Assembly (NCBI RefSeq): GCF_006149045.1
Contig: NZ_VBSN01000038.1
Location: 372,001-436,000 of the forward strand
Direction of reading: 5' to 3'
Source of the DNA: Dyadobacter flavalbus
GTDB taxonomy: Bacteria; Bacteroidota; Bacteroidia; Cytophagales; Spirosomataceae
Length of the DNA stretch: 64,000 bases
In this document: positions 8,019 through 17,832 of the stretch, one piece after another
How positions within the stretch are numbered: position 1 is the stretch's first letter
Layout of the letters: every line of letters starts with the position of its first letter
Program-made: the position numbers and the translations under genes
Notes under the pieces: generated by a model
What the model was told of the DNA's origin: nothing
Database searches by the model: none
What the model saw: only the letters and a program-made list of their open reading frames with translations

Positions 8019-9281
8019 ATGACAGACCAGAAAACCAGTGTTTTTACCGGTTATGAAAAATTTATCATTGCCATTATCGCCACACTGCAGTTCACCGTAG
8101 TACTCGATTTTATGGTACTTTCACCATTGGGTTACATTTTGCTTGACGAGCTTTCCATCAGTACAAGTCAGTTCGGGCTTGTTGTTTCAGCTTATGCTTT
8201 CAGCGCGGGTGCTGCCGGATTGCTGACAGCGGGTTTTGCAGATAAATTTGACAGAAAAAAACTGCTGCTGTTTTTTTATACCGGTTTTGTCATCGGCACA
8301 TTTCTCTGCGGTATTGCTCCGGATTATCATTTTCTTCTGATGGCCCGGATTTTTACCGGCTTGTTCGGCGGTGTAATCGGTTCCATCACTTCGGCCATTA
8401 TTACAGATCTGTTTGCGATTGAGGTGCGCGGAAGAGTAATGGGTTTTGTTCAGATGGCGTTTGCCAGCAGCCAGGTTCTTGGGATTCCGATCGGATTGTA
8501 CCTTGCGAAAGTTTCAAGCTGGCATGCACCATTTCTGATGATCGTCGGGCTGAGTATCATTGTCGGGTTGCTGATTGTAAAATACATGCAGCCCATTAAC
8601 GAGCATTTGAAAATCCAGACGAAGAGCAATGCATTCAGCCATCTTGGAAAAACCCTGTCACGGCCGGAGTATCTTCAGGGCTTTGCGGCAACAATCTTAC
8701 TTGCCACCGGCGGGTTTATGCTCATGCCTTTCGGTACGGCTTTCGGCGTGAACAATCTTGGGATCAAGGAAGACCAGCTTCCGACTTTATACATGATTAC
8801 CGGAATCTGCATGCTTGTTTTCAGTCCGTTTATCGGAAAACTGAGCGACAGAATCGGAAAGTACAAAGTATTTCTCGGCGGTTCGGCCATTGCATGTGCC
8901 ATGACGGTGATCTATTGCAATCTTGGAATCACGCCGTTATGGATCATAATCATGTTGAATGTTCTACTGTTCGTCGGAATAACAGCACGAATGATTTCTG
9001 CATCTGCATTAATGACCGCAATTCCTGAACCGCAGGATCGCGGCGCATTTATGGGCGTAAATTCTTCCGTTCAGCAGATCGCAGGCGGGATTGCATCGCT
9101 GATCGCGGGATTTATTGTTTCGGAAACGAGCACCGGCTACATTGAAAATTATCCGACGCTTGGAAATGTTGTCGTAATTGCGATCATTGTAACTGCGTTG
9201 CTTATGTACAGAATTCATAAATATGTTGAGGCCAAGCTGAACAGGGAAGCTGTTGCAAGCGCCGCCAATGCTTCGGTATAA
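8019..9281 (+). CDS. MFS transporter (AraJ/Bcr-like drug or sugar efflux type)
   Basis: 420 aa with the twelve-helix pattern of the major facilitator superfamily. The loop between helices 2 and 3 carries the signature around GFADKFDRKK (about residues 73-82), and a matching GKLSDRIGKYK motif opens the second half. The N-terminal Asp in helix 1 (TVVLDFMVLSP) is typical of multidrug/arabinose efflux members. It sits in the inner membrane. The substrate cannot be determined. It follows a small HMA-like gene by 19 bp and ends in a strong hairpin terminator. Confidence 0.88.
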   Translation: MTDQKTSVFTGYEKFIIAIIATLQFTVVLDFMVLSPLGYILLDELSISTSQFGLVVSAYAFSAGAAGLLTAGFADKFDRKKLLLFFYTGFVIGTFLCGIAPDYHFLLMARIFTGLFGGVIGSITSAIITDLFAIEVRGRVMGFVQMAFASSQVLGIPIGLYLAKVSSWHAPFLMIVGLSIIVGLLIVKYMQPINEHLKIQTKSNAFSHLGKTLSRPEYLQGFAATILLATGGFMLMPFGTAFGVNNLGIKEDQLPTLYMITGICMLVFSPFIGKLSDRIGKYKVFLGGSAIACAMTVIYCNLGITPLWIIIMLNVLLFVGITARMISASALMTAIPEPQDRGAFMGVNSSVQQIAGGIASLIAGFIVSETSTGYIENYPTLGNVVVIAIIVTALLMYRIHKYVEAKLNREAVASAANASV

Positions 9282-9309
9282 GCAACATTATTTTCTCTCC
9301 GGAATGATT

Positions 9310-9335
9310 GGAGCCGTACACCGGCTCCTTTTTTT
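9310..9335 (+). terminator. Rho-independent terminator
   Basis: GGAGCCG / CGGCTCC stem with a 5 nt loop and a run of seven T, 30 bp after the MFS gene. Confidence 0.85.
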
Positions 9336-9623
9336 ACGCATTTACAATTTAAACTTCCGAAAGGTCCGGAATCAACTTTCCTCTGCTTCAAGGCTCTCTT
9401 TACAAAAACAGCTGGTCTTCAATGTGTTATTTACAATCCAGAAAACACAACGCAACTATAACTTTTAAAACAAATAATACTTTTTATACTTTAAGAATAT
9501 ATTAATTTTAAAAAATCTTTTAACACTTTTCATTTATAACATTAGTGATAAAAATATTTTACGTTTATTTACGTACGGAACATTAGATAAACCTTTTACT
9601 TTTTATTCATATAATACTTTTAA
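9336..9623. other. AT-rich intergenic region upstream of parA-like gene
   Basis: No credible gene. The second half (about 9465-9615) is very AT-rich and contains the near-repeats TTACGTTTATTTACGTACGG. It could hold the promoter or a centromere-like binding site for the ParA pair downstream; that is inference only. Confidence 0.45.
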
Positions 9624-10388
9624 ATGAAAATCATCAGTATAGTCAACAACAAAGGCGGTGTTGGAAAAACAACTTCTGCTCAAAGTATTGCTGCTGGTCT
9701 CAGCAAATTTGCCAATGCAAGGGTATTGGTTATTGACCTTGACGCACAAGCCAGTCTTACCAAAAGTTTCGGCATTACGCATGCAGGGCTGAAAAAGGAC
9801 AGCGGTTCGTTTATCACAGGTGAATTTGAATTTGATGAAATCGTAAAGCGAGTTGGCGACATCGATGTGCTGCCCGGATCTGCGGAAATGATCCATCGTG
9901 AAGATACGATCAAGTCGGCGCCGGTTTTTCCGTTCAACCTGAAAATTGCACTGGAGAAAGTAAAGGACCGTTATGATTTTGTGATTATCGACTGCCCGCC
10001 GGCGCTGTACGGGAACACGAGGCTGGCGCTGGTTTCATGTCATCAGTATTATGTTCCGCTGCAGGCCGAGTTTCTGAGTTATGAAGGTTTGCGCAACTTT
10101 CTGGTTTATTCGGCTGAAATCAAGAAAATCAGTCCGGGTACCAATCTGGGCGGCGTTTTTGCAACGCGTTACAATCCCAAGATCAGAAAGAAAATCAGTC
10201 ATGAACTGATATCGGCAACGAAGGAACAACTTGGTGAAGTATTTATGGATTCGTACATTCGTGATAATATTGCCCTTTCGGAAGCGCAGGCGAACGGGAC
10301 AACCATATTTGATTATGCACCAAATAGCAACGGTGCCGAAGATTATTACAAGCTGACCAAAGAAATTTTAGAACGAATCAATAACTGA
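9624..10388 (+). CDS. parA: ParA/Soj-family partition ATPase
   Basis: 254 aa deviant-Walker ATPase. The P-loop reads NNKGGVGKTTSAQS (residues 8-21) with the signature Lys of ParA/MinD proteins. Walker A' is DLDAQASLT (about 40-48) and the Walker B region is FVIIDCPPA (about 118-126). The absence of an N-terminal DNA-binding domain puts it in the small (Soj/type Ib-like) group. Such ATPases bind DNA non-specifically and position DNA or protein cargo. The partner gene starts 4 bp downstream and is not a classical ParB. The core chromosomal parA usually sits with parB, so this is an extra copy of plasmid or element type, or one for another cargo. Confidence 0.88.
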   Translation: MKIISIVNNKGGVGKTTSAQSIAAGLSKFANARVLVIDLDAQASLTKSFGITHAGLKKDSGSFITGEFEFDEIVKRVGDIDVLPGSAEMIHREDTIKSAPVFPFNLKIALEKVKDRYDFVIIDCPPALYGNTRLALVSCHQYYVPLQAEFLSYEGLRNFLVYSAEIKKISPGTNLGGVFATRYNPKIRKKISHELISATKEQLGEVFMDSYIRDNIALSEAQANGTTIFDYAPNSNGAEDYYKLTKEILERINN

Positions 10389-10392
10389 TACT

Positions 10393-10695
10393 ATGGCAAA
10401 GGAAAGGAAATTTGATTTTGCACCTCTTCCACTGGTTTCTGACGTACATGAAGAACCTGAAAACATCAAGGCTAACGAGGTTCCGGAAGGTGCTCCAACC
10501 AAAGTAACCTTTGATTGCGATTACATCCTGATGGAAAACATGAAGGATTACGGTTATTGGGAAGGTCTTACGCAAAAAGATATCATCCTGGAATCTCTGA
10601 AGCTATACTTTCAGGACAAGGAAATACGGCCGCGTCCGGACAAGATCCGCAACCGTACCAAAGTCGGACGCAAGCCGAAATCTGCCGCTGAATAA
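10393..10695 (+). CDS. small ParA-partner protein (hypothetical)
   Basis: 100 aa, starting 4 bp after the parA-like stop, so surely in the same operon. No ParB motifs (ParB box or HTH) are seen. Residues about 38-75 (VTFDCDYILMENM... then a helix) could form a short strand-helix-helix unit similar to ribbon-helix-helix partition proteins. The C-terminus is strongly basic (RPRPDKIRNRTKVGRKPK), which suggests nucleic-acid contact. Likely the DNA-binding adaptor of the ATPase; this is inferred from context. Confidence 0.75.
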   Translation: MAKERKFDFAPLPLVSDVHEEPENIKANEVPEGAPTKVTFDCDYILMENMKDYGYWEGLTQKDIILESLKLYFQDKEIRPRPDKIRNRTKVGRKPKSAAE

Positions 10696-10722
10696 ACATT
10701 TACTTTCCGGAACAACAAAACG

Positions 10723-10749
10723 TCACAGCTTGCAGCAAAGCTGTGATTT
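10723..10749. terminator. hairpin between convergent genes
   Basis: TCACAGCTT / AAGCTGTGA stem with a six-base loop followed by TTTCTGTT. It lies between the ParA partner and the convergent YidH-like gene. Confidence 0.5.
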
Positions 10750-10780
10750 CTGTTATGCCGGTGCCCGGCATACTTTCCTG

Positions 10781-11173
10781 TTACACACTCTGAATCAGGT
10801 AAATGATAAGAATAATACTGATCAGAAACATCAGGGCAGTCAGAAAACTCGTCAGCACGCTGGATGGCACGTATTTTCTGGTCCGCAGTTGTTTTTCTGT
10901 TTTGCGGTACTGCCAGTAAGAAAACAGAATAGCCAAGGCTCCGAAAGCGACCAGAATGATTCCGATTACAGCGGAATAACCATGCGAAGGCGTTTTGATA
11001 TTTGTTCCCAGCGCGATTCCGATCTGCTTGACAAACAGCGAAAATTTGACTACTACAAATCCGAATGCCATGATGCCGATACTTGTCCGGATCCAGGCAA
11101 GATAGGTTCTTTCATTGGCAAGATGATCATTGGGCTTAAAATCTGACTGGCTTTCTTCTATTTCCGGCGGCAT
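10781..11173 (-). CDS. YidH-like DUF202 inner-membrane protein
   Basis: 130 aa. The family signature NERTYLAWIRTSIG (about residues 21-34) is present, followed by three membrane segments (about 32-50, 66-86 and 104-126). DUF202/YidH proteins are small inner-membrane proteins without an established biochemical role. It is a single gene, convergent with the ParA operon. Confidence 0.85.
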   Translation of the reverse strand: MPPEIEESQSDFKPNDHLANERTYLAWIRTSIGIMAFGFVVVKFSLFVKQIGIALGTNIKTPSHGYSAVIGIILVAFGALAILFSYWQYRKTEKQLRTRKYVPSSVLTSFLTALMFLISIILIIYLIQSV

Positions 11174-11400
11174 GTTTCAGGTTGATGTTTAACTGTACTT
11201 CTGCATGCTGTAAAACTCCATGCCGTCCGTTGTGGCATGATCAATTTCCTTCACAGTTCACCTTTTACTTTCCGACGAGCCAATCAGATTATCGGCTTCC
11301 GGGAATCGTCCATCCGGGTAATTCCTGCATTGGTCATATTTTTCTTTCCGCTGACTTATTTAGATGGCAATTTTAATCTGTTAAATTAAAAATCTTTCTA

Positions 11401-13953
11401 ATGAACAAATTTTTGCTTGCCACTTCTGTCATTCTGACTGTTTTTCTGGCACCCGCTCTTGCCCAGTTTCCGGGAGCCGGCGGAACAGCGCAGCCAAAAG
11501 CCCTGCCGGGAACTGCCGGTGACCAAAGCCCGAAAGGAACTTCCCGAATCACGGGTTCCATCGTAGATTCAGTTTCAGCAAATGCCATCGAATTTGTGAG
11601 TATTGCATTATACAACAAAAGCACCGGAGTAGCCATTGACGGAACAGTTGCGGATGAGAAAGGAAAATTTGAACTGAACAAACTCGTTGCCGGCGATTAT
11701 AAATTACTGATTTCATTTATTGGCTACTCCAGTAAATCACTCGACAACATCAAGCTGGAAAAAGGCCAGCAACTGGATCTTGGCGTAATCAGACTAAGTT
11801 CCAACAGCAAAACGCTGAATGAAGTGACAGTGACCGGCCAGGCGGCGCTCATCGAGGAAAAAGTGGACAGGCTGGTTTATAATGCCGAAAAAGATATTGC
11901 TGCCAAAGGCGGTGATGCTACGGACGTACTGCGCAAAGTGCCGCTGCTTTCTGTGGACCTGGACGGCAATGTTTCGTTAAGAGGTAACCAGAATATTCGT
12001 GTACTGATCAATAACAAGCCAAGTACAATCGTGGCCAACAGCGTTTCAGATGCATTGAAACAGATTCCGGCAGACCAGATCAAAACGGTGGAGGTAATCA
12101 CAAGCCCTTCTTCCAAATACGATGCCGAAGGTTCCGGCGGGATCATCAATATTATTACAAAGAAAAACAGTCTGCAGGGTTTAAACCTGAATGTAGATTC
12201 GGGAATCGGTAACCGTGGCTCCATGCTTTCGCTCAATGGCGGTTACCGCAAGGGAAAAGCCGGTTTTACCATCGGCGGCTTCGGACGCGGCATGTACAAC
12301 ACCATTACCAAAACAACGCTTGAACAAACGAGTATCGTTAACGGAAATGCGACCACCACCACGCAGACCGGAGACGGAAACAGCAAAGGGCTTTTCGGAA
12401 ATTACAACCTTGGATTTGATTACGATCTTGCCAAAAACCAGAGCCTGACTGCCGGCGTTCGTTATGGTGTCAGAAACATGATCAGTCAACAGGACCTGAT
12501 TACGCGCCTGACCAAAAGCAGTGCTGCTGATGAAATTTCAAAACGGAATGTGGATGCCAAGAACCTTTCAGGAACGGTGGACGTCAACCTGGATTATCTG
12601 CATACTTTCAAGCCGCAGCAGGAATGGAGCATTTCCACGCTTTACAGCCGCAACGACCTGACCAACAATTTTGATGCGGATCTGCTGAACGGCAGTGATC
12701 AGCTGACAAACCGCCAGCGAAACCTGAACAAAAACCTGAATCAGGAATTTACCTTCCAGTCCGATTACCAGACTCCTGTCAAGAAAAACCAGTTGCTGGA
12801 ATTCGGCGGCAAGGCCATTTTCCGTCAGGTGAACAGTGATTACAGTTTTCTGATAGCCGAACCGACCGGCAACTTTGTTCCTGAAAAAGACCAGCCATCC
12901 GGTGAACTGCTTTACCACCAGAACATTGCAGCCGGTTATACTTCTTATACTTACACAACCAAAAGCCGCTATACCCTGAAAGGCGGACTGCGGTATGAGC
13001 ATACGTTCATTGATGCAAGTACAAACGAAGGTTCCGTTGGCGTAGGCAATTACGGCGTACTGGTACCGAGTGTGAATGCTTCCAAAACGGTAAAAGGGAC
13101 TACGATCAAGCTTGGTTACAACCGCAGGATTCAGCGCCCAGGTCTTCAGCAGCTTAACCCCAATTTCAATTCGGCGAACCCGCAGAACATCACCATCGGA
13201 AATCCGGAACTGCGACCTGAGCTGACCAATAATTTTGAACTTGGTCTAAGCAAAAACATCAAGAAGACTTTTGTAAACGCAACGTTCTTTGGCCGGGTGA
13301 CCAACAATGCGATCTCGCAGGTTCGCCAGCCTTCGGACACGCTTGCCGGCGCAATCGTTACAACTTATGAGAACATCGGAAAGCAGCATGCATACGGTAC
13401 AAACCTGTTCGCCAACATAGCGGCAACGACCAAAATCAACTTCGGGATATTTGCCAATGCATTTTACACCACACTTACAGGGCAAACGATTGAGAACGGC
13501 ATGAGTAAGGAAATTACCAATTCGGGTTTCAACGTAAGCGGCGGAATATTCTCACAGGCTACTTTCAGAAACGGCTGGGGCGCTCAGGCTTTCGGTTTTA
13601 TGCAGGGAACGCAGGTTCAGATTCAGGGTAAACAGGGCGGATTCGGGTTTTATACGGTTGGTGTGAAAAAGGATTTTGCCAACAAAAAAGGAAGCGTCGG
13701 ACTTGCTGCCGAAAACTTCCTGAGCCGCCGGTTCAACATTCATACGCAACTGGATTCACCGGATTTCAATCAGGTTAATGACATTTACCTTTATAACCGC
13801 GGCATAAGGCTGACCTTTACTTACAAAATCGGCAAGATGACCATGGATGCTCCGAAAAGAAAGGCCAAATCGGTCAACAACGATGATGTGAAAAGTGAAG
13901 GCGGTGCCCAGCCATCCGGCCCTGCTCCTGCCGGCGGAAATGCACCGCGCTGA
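11401..13953 (+). CDS. outer-membrane beta-barrel protein with carboxypeptidase-regulatory and plug domains
   Basis: 850 aa. Residues 1-21 are a signal peptide ending in ALAQ. A carboxypeptidase-regulatory-like domain follows (about 45-135, GSIVDSVSANAIEFVSIALY). A TonB-type plug comes next (about 145-235, including GGDATDVLRKVP and the QIKTVEVITSPSSKYDAEG strand). The remainder is an outer-membrane beta barrel of the OMP_b-brl_3 type. It ends in a Pro/Ala/Gly-rich tail with no obvious aromatic terminal strand. Such proteins are TonB-dependent-receptor relatives; the substrate is unknown. It is followed 42 bp later by a LolA-like secreted protein, suggesting co-expression. Confidence 0.88.
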   Translation: MNKFLLATSVILTVFLAPALAQFPGAGGTAQPKALPGTAGDQSPKGTSRITGSIVDSVSANAIEFVSIALYNKSTGVAIDGTVADEKGKFELNKLVAGDYKLLISFIGYSSKSLDNIKLEKGQQLDLGVIRLSSNSKTLNEVTVTGQAALIEEKVDRLVYNAEKDIAAKGGDATDVLRKVPLLSVDLDGNVSLRGNQNIRVLINNKPSTIVANSVSDALKQIPADQIKTVEVITSPSSKYDAEGSGGIINIITKKNSLQGLNLNVDSGIGNRGSMLSLNGGYRKGKAGFTIGGFGRGMYNTITKTTLEQTSIVNGNATTTTQTGDGNSKGLFGNYNLGFDYDLAKNQSLTAGVRYGVRNMISQQDLITRLTKSSAADEISKRNVDAKNLSGTVDVNLDYLHTFKPQQEWSISTLYSRNDLTNNFDADLLNGSDQLTNRQRNLNKNLNQEFTFQSDYQTPVKKNQLLEFGGKAIFRQVNSDYSFLIAEPTGNFVPEKDQPSGELLYHQNIAAGYTSYTYTTKSRYTLKGGLRYEHTFIDASTNEGSVGVGNYGVLVPSVNASKTVKGTTIKLGYNRRIQRPGLQQLNPNFNSANPQNITIGNPELRPELTNNFELGLSKNIKKTFVNATFFGRVTNNAISQVRQPSDTLAGAIVTTYENIGKQHAYGTNLFANIAATTKINFGIFANAFYTTLTGQTIENGMSKEITNSGFNVSGGIFSQATFRNGWGAQAFGFMQGTQVQIQGKQGGFGFYTVGVKKDFANKKGSVGLAAENFLSRRFNIHTQLDSPDFNQVNDIYLYNRGIRLTFTYKIGKMTMDAPKRKAKSVNNDDVKSEGGAQPSGPAPAGGNAPR

Positions 13954-13995
13954 TGTACAATAACCAAAACGATTAACAATAAAACGCAAAGCCAA

Positions 13996-14712
13996 ATGAA
14001 AACAAAACGATTTTATTACACGCTAGCTGCCGTATTTATTTATGCCGCCTCTTTCGGTCAGACGGTGGACGAAATAGTGGACAAACATGTTGCTGCACTC
14101 GGCGGCATCGACAAGATCAAATCGGTCAATACGCTGGTTACAGAACGTTCGCTTGCCGTAAACGGCATGGAAATCCCTACAAAGACGACGGTTGTTATTG
14201 GCAAGTCACTCAGAAATGAATCAACGGTAATGGGAAATTCCATGATCCAGGTTGTGGATGATTCAAAAGGCTGGATGATCCGTCCCACGCAGATGGGCGG
14301 AACCGGAGAGCCGGAAGATATGCCGGCCGACCTGCTGAAACAACAGATGGGCACACTTGATCCTTTTGGCGGCCTGGTCGATTACAAGGAAAAAGGCAAT
14401 AAAGTAGAACTGGTCGGAAAAGAGAAACTGGATAAACAGGATGTTTATCATATGAAAGTAACGACCAAGGACGGCACCAGCTACGATGAATATCTGGATG
14501 GAAATACTTATCTGGTGAGCAAGGTCAGGATGGTCATGAACGGTCAGGAAGGTGAAATAGAATTCTCGGATTACAAGGAAACGGATGGCATCAAATTTCC
14601 GAATTCCATGGATATCAGCAATACGCAAATGGGAACTATAACCTTTATAACCAATAAAATAGCGATTAATACACCGGTGGACAACAGCATTTTCAAAAAA
14701 CCTGTAAAATAA
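13996..14712 (+). CDS. periplasmic outer-membrane lipoprotein-sorting-like protein
   Basis: 238 aa with an N-terminal signal peptide (about residues 1-20, ending SFG). The body starts VDEIVDKHVAALGGIDKIKSV, the opening typical of Bacteroidota LolA/outer-membrane lipoprotein-sorting-like proteins, and continues as a beta-rich domain with a final EIEFSDYKETDGIKFP motif. LolA-type folds bind acyl chains; for this branch the ligand is unknown. Co-directional with the beta-barrel gene 42 bp upstream. Confidence 0.8.
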   Translation: MKTKRFYYTLAAVFIYAASFGQTVDEIVDKHVAALGGIDKIKSVNTLVTERSLAVNGMEIPTKTTVVIGKSLRNESTVMGNSMIQVVDDSKGWMIRPTQMGGTGEPEDMPADLLKQQMGTLDPFGGLVDYKEKGNKVELVGKEKLDKQDVYHMKVTTKDGTSYDEYLDGNTYLVSKVRMVMNGQEGEIEFSDYKETDGIKFPNSMDISNTQMGTITFITNKIAINTPVDNSIFKKPVK

Positions 14713-14741
14713 AACACCATCCGTTTCCAGCAGGATCTCAG

Positions 14742-14770
14742 AAAGGCACCGGCAATTCCCGGTGCCTTTT
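14742..14770 (+). terminator. Rho-independent terminator
   Basis: AAAGGCACCGG / CCGGTGCCTTT stem with a six-base loop and a T-run, closing the 11401-14712 unit. It can also serve the minus-strand small gene at 14789. Confidence 0.85.
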
Positions 14771-14788
14771 GATTGTAGATATATTCGC

Positions 14789-14965
14789 TCAGTTACAGTT
14801 GCGTATTACCGCCAATGCAGGATGCTTTTCATAATCCGCTCCACGACCCGCAATGGAACTTACTTCATTCATTTGAATGTCCGCAGAAGTTTCGGCCAGT
14901 TGCTGTGTTGTATTGCCGGTGTTGATGGAAGTAACTGCAATCAGTAAAAGAACGGTTATTTTCAT
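14789..14965 (-). CDS. small secreted-peptide candidate
   Basis: 58 codons on the minus strand from the ATG at 14965 to TGA at 14791-14789. The N-terminus MKITVLLLIAVTS is signal-peptide-like. The remainder is polar and ends in VIRNCN. The frame is closed neatly against the terminator at 14742-14770. No family is recognised. Support is the signal-like start and a position that fills an otherwise empty gap; it could still be a chance frame. Confidence 0.45.
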   Translation of the reverse strand: MKITVLLLIAVTSINTGNTTQQLAETSADIQMNEVSSIAGRGADYEKHPALAVIRNCN

Positions 14966-15234
14966 GGCTAACAGGAACGGGTTATCTTGTTATTGCTGAT
15001 CAAAAATCCGTTATTCTGTCTTGTAAGGAAAGTGGATATTTCATGAACTGGCAATTATGAAACCTGAACTGTTCCAAATCCGGTTTGATTTATCGTAAGG
15101 TTACTGCAGGAAAAACAACCGTTGTATTTCAACGGCATATTCCGACGGTTTTTCTTTCTCCGATTTAACAGGAACAGTATTTTGAGTACTTCAAAATCAT
15201 TGGCACGGAGCCGGAAAAATCATTCTCAGCATAG

Positions 15235-15972
15235 ATGGAAACAGTCGAATTAACCGTAATCGGATGTTCAGACGCATTTGGAAGCGGCGGCAGAAGAAAT
15301 ACATGTTTCCACATCAAAACACCTTCTACCCAGTTTCTGATCGATTGCGGGGCCAGCGCATTTCCGGGCTTAAAAGAATTGAATATTGACACGGAAGAAA
15401 TCAGTACGATCATCATTTCGCATTTTCATGGCGACCATTACGGCGGATTGCCTTTTCTCCTGCTCGAAGCCGCAAGGAACCTCAGAAAAAAGCCGTTAAC
15501 CATTGTAAGTCCGCCGGGATGCCGGGAAAATATGCATCAGCTGCTTGCATTGCTTTATCCCGGAAGTAATATCATGGAAGAACTGGACTTGAATTTCCTG
15601 GAATTTACGGATGAGGAAATGGTAATCCGTGACGATCTGAAATTGATTGCCAAACCCGTTATTCATTCCGAGGCATCGCTTCCGCACGGCATCCGGATTC
15701 ATACGTCCGGAAAAATTATTTCTTATTCCGGCGACACGGCATGGACTGAAAACCTGATCGCACTTTCCGAAAACGCGGATCTTTTTATATGTGAATGCAC
15801 GTTTTTTACGGGAAAGGTCAAAGGACATCTGAATTATACGGAACTTGCAAGACAACTTCCAAAAATGAACTTCCGGAATATCCTCCTTACGCATCTGGAT
15901 AAACAAATGCTTAAAAACCGGCACAAAATTGCCCATGCCTGTGCAGAAGACGGCATGAAAATTCTTATTTAA
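15235..15972 (+). CDS. metallo-beta-lactamase-fold hydrolase (RNase Z-like)
   Basis: 245 aa. The zinc motif is complete: SHFHGDHYGG (about residues 63-72), a His at IHSEASLP (about 144), an Asp in SYSGDTAW (about 163-170), and a final His in LLTHLDK. The topology follows the RNase Z/arylsulfatase-like branch. It lacks the long exosite arm of true tRNase Z, so a phosphodiesterase or other hydrolase role is more likely. No signal peptide, so cytoplasmic. Single gene. Confidence 0.85.
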   Translation: METVELTVIGCSDAFGSGGRRNTCFHIKTPSTQFLIDCGASAFPGLKELNIDTEEISTIIISHFHGDHYGGLPFLLLEAARNLRKKPLTIVSPPGCRENMHQLLALLYPGSNIMEELDLNFLEFTDEEMVIRDDLKLIAKPVIHSEASLPHGIRIHTSGKIISYSGDTAWTENLIALSENADLFICECTFFTGKVKGHLNYTELARQLPKMNFRNILLTHLDKQMLKNRHKIAHACAEDGMKILI

Positions 15973-16055
15973 AAAGTCCGTAAGTTCCTTTTTTCCACGC
16001 ATTGCACTCCGGAAATGCAAGCGCACCGGACCGGGTAAAAGCGACAGTTCCGTTT

Positions 16056-16660
<605 letters not shown>

Positions 16661-16891
16661 TTTTGACAGCAGTAACGACTGAATACTTTTATTGACAAAA
16701 TGTTTGCTGTTTCAACAATGGATTCACAGGTAAAATTTCGTAATTGAATGCTTGTGATTAAAAAAGTAGCTGCTGGTATAATAGCTATGTACAATTGACT
16801 TTCAGCTCTGAGCTGATTGGATCTTATTTTCAATAAACAGTCAATCATATTATCTGATCGTTTCCAACCCATTTCAATCAAGCACCTTATA

Positions 16892-17815
16892 ATGAAAACC
16901 CCAACCTTTTCCGGACCTGCCGGACTTTCAAGAAGATCCTTTGTAGACAACAGTATCAAGGCCGTCGCAGTCATGGCATTGGCAGGCATGAAACCTGCCG
17001 TTGCAGCTGAAAACCTTGTAAATACCAATGCATTTACCGTTCAGGATGTGATCAATCTTGTCCTTAAAGAAGGTGCGCTGACTCCGATCAGCAATACAGT
17101 TGATACGATAAAGTCCGGCCATGCTGGTCAGCAAGTGACGGGTATCGTAACGACGATGTTTCCTACGATTGCCGTCATTGAAGAGGCGGTTAAGCGCAAC
17201 GCAAACTTTATTATAGCGCATGAACCGTCTTTTTACAATCACCGCGATGAAGTAAATCTGGTAAAGAACAATACGGTACTCGAAAAAAAAATTCAGTTGC
17301 TGGAAAAGCATCAGATAGCTATCTGGCGGTTTCACGATTATTGTCATTCCATCAATCCGGACATCATCAGTTATGGCGTGGCAAAAAAGGCAGGCTGGCT
17401 TTCTTATTACAAAGCCAAAAGCACCGTTCTTACCATCCCGAAGGTTTCATTGAAGCAGCTTGTACAACATCTTAAAACTTCATTGGGAATCAGCAATCTG
17501 AGGATAATCGGTGATCCTGAACAAATGTGTGAACGTGTTGCTTTGTTGCCCGGTGCAGCCGGCGGACAGTATCAGATCAATATTGCATCTTCGGAAAAGC
17601 CGGATGTGCTCATTGCCGGTGAAGTTTCGGAATGGGAAACGGCCGAATATATACGCGATTCGCGCCTGCTGGGCGGCAACATGGCACTCATCATTCTGGG
17701 CCATGCCGTTAGCGAAGAGCCCGGGATGGAATGGTTTGCGGAATGGCTTCAGCCCAAGCTGCCGGCTGTTAAAATCACGCACGTTGCGTCCGGAAATCCG
17801 TTTACGTGGATGTAA
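16892..17815 (+). CDS. Nif3-like dinuclear-metal protein with Tat signal
   Basis: 307 aa from the ATG at 16892; an upstream in-frame start at 16817 would put 25 residues before the signal and is unlikely. The N-terminus carries a twin-arginine signal (LSRRSFVDNS followed by a hydrophobic Ala-rich stretch). The body matches Nif3/YbgI family proteins: an early metal-site region NFIIAHEPSFYNH (about 106-118) and a late HAVSEEPGMEWFAEWL motif (about 273-288) with the second His and Glu. These proteins bind two metals and form hexamers; their biological reaction is unsettled. Export through Tat is unusual for this family and fits cytoplasmic cofactor loading. Confidence 0.8.
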   Translation: MKTPTFSGPAGLSRRSFVDNSIKAVAVMALAGMKPAVAAENLVNTNAFTVQDVINLVLKEGALTPISNTVDTIKSGHAGQQVTGIVTTMFPTIAVIEEAVKRNANFIIAHEPSFYNHRDEVNLVKNNTVLEKKIQLLEKHQIAIWRFHDYCHSINPDIISYGVAKKAGWLSYYKAKSTVLTIPKVSLKQLVQHLKTSLGISNLRIIGDPEQMCERVALLPGAAGGQYQINIASSEKPDVLIAGEVSEWETAEYIRDSRLLGGNMALIILGHAVSEEPGMEWFAEWLQPKLPAVKITHVASGNPFTWM

Positions 17816-17832
17816 AAAAAGCCGTTTTGCAG

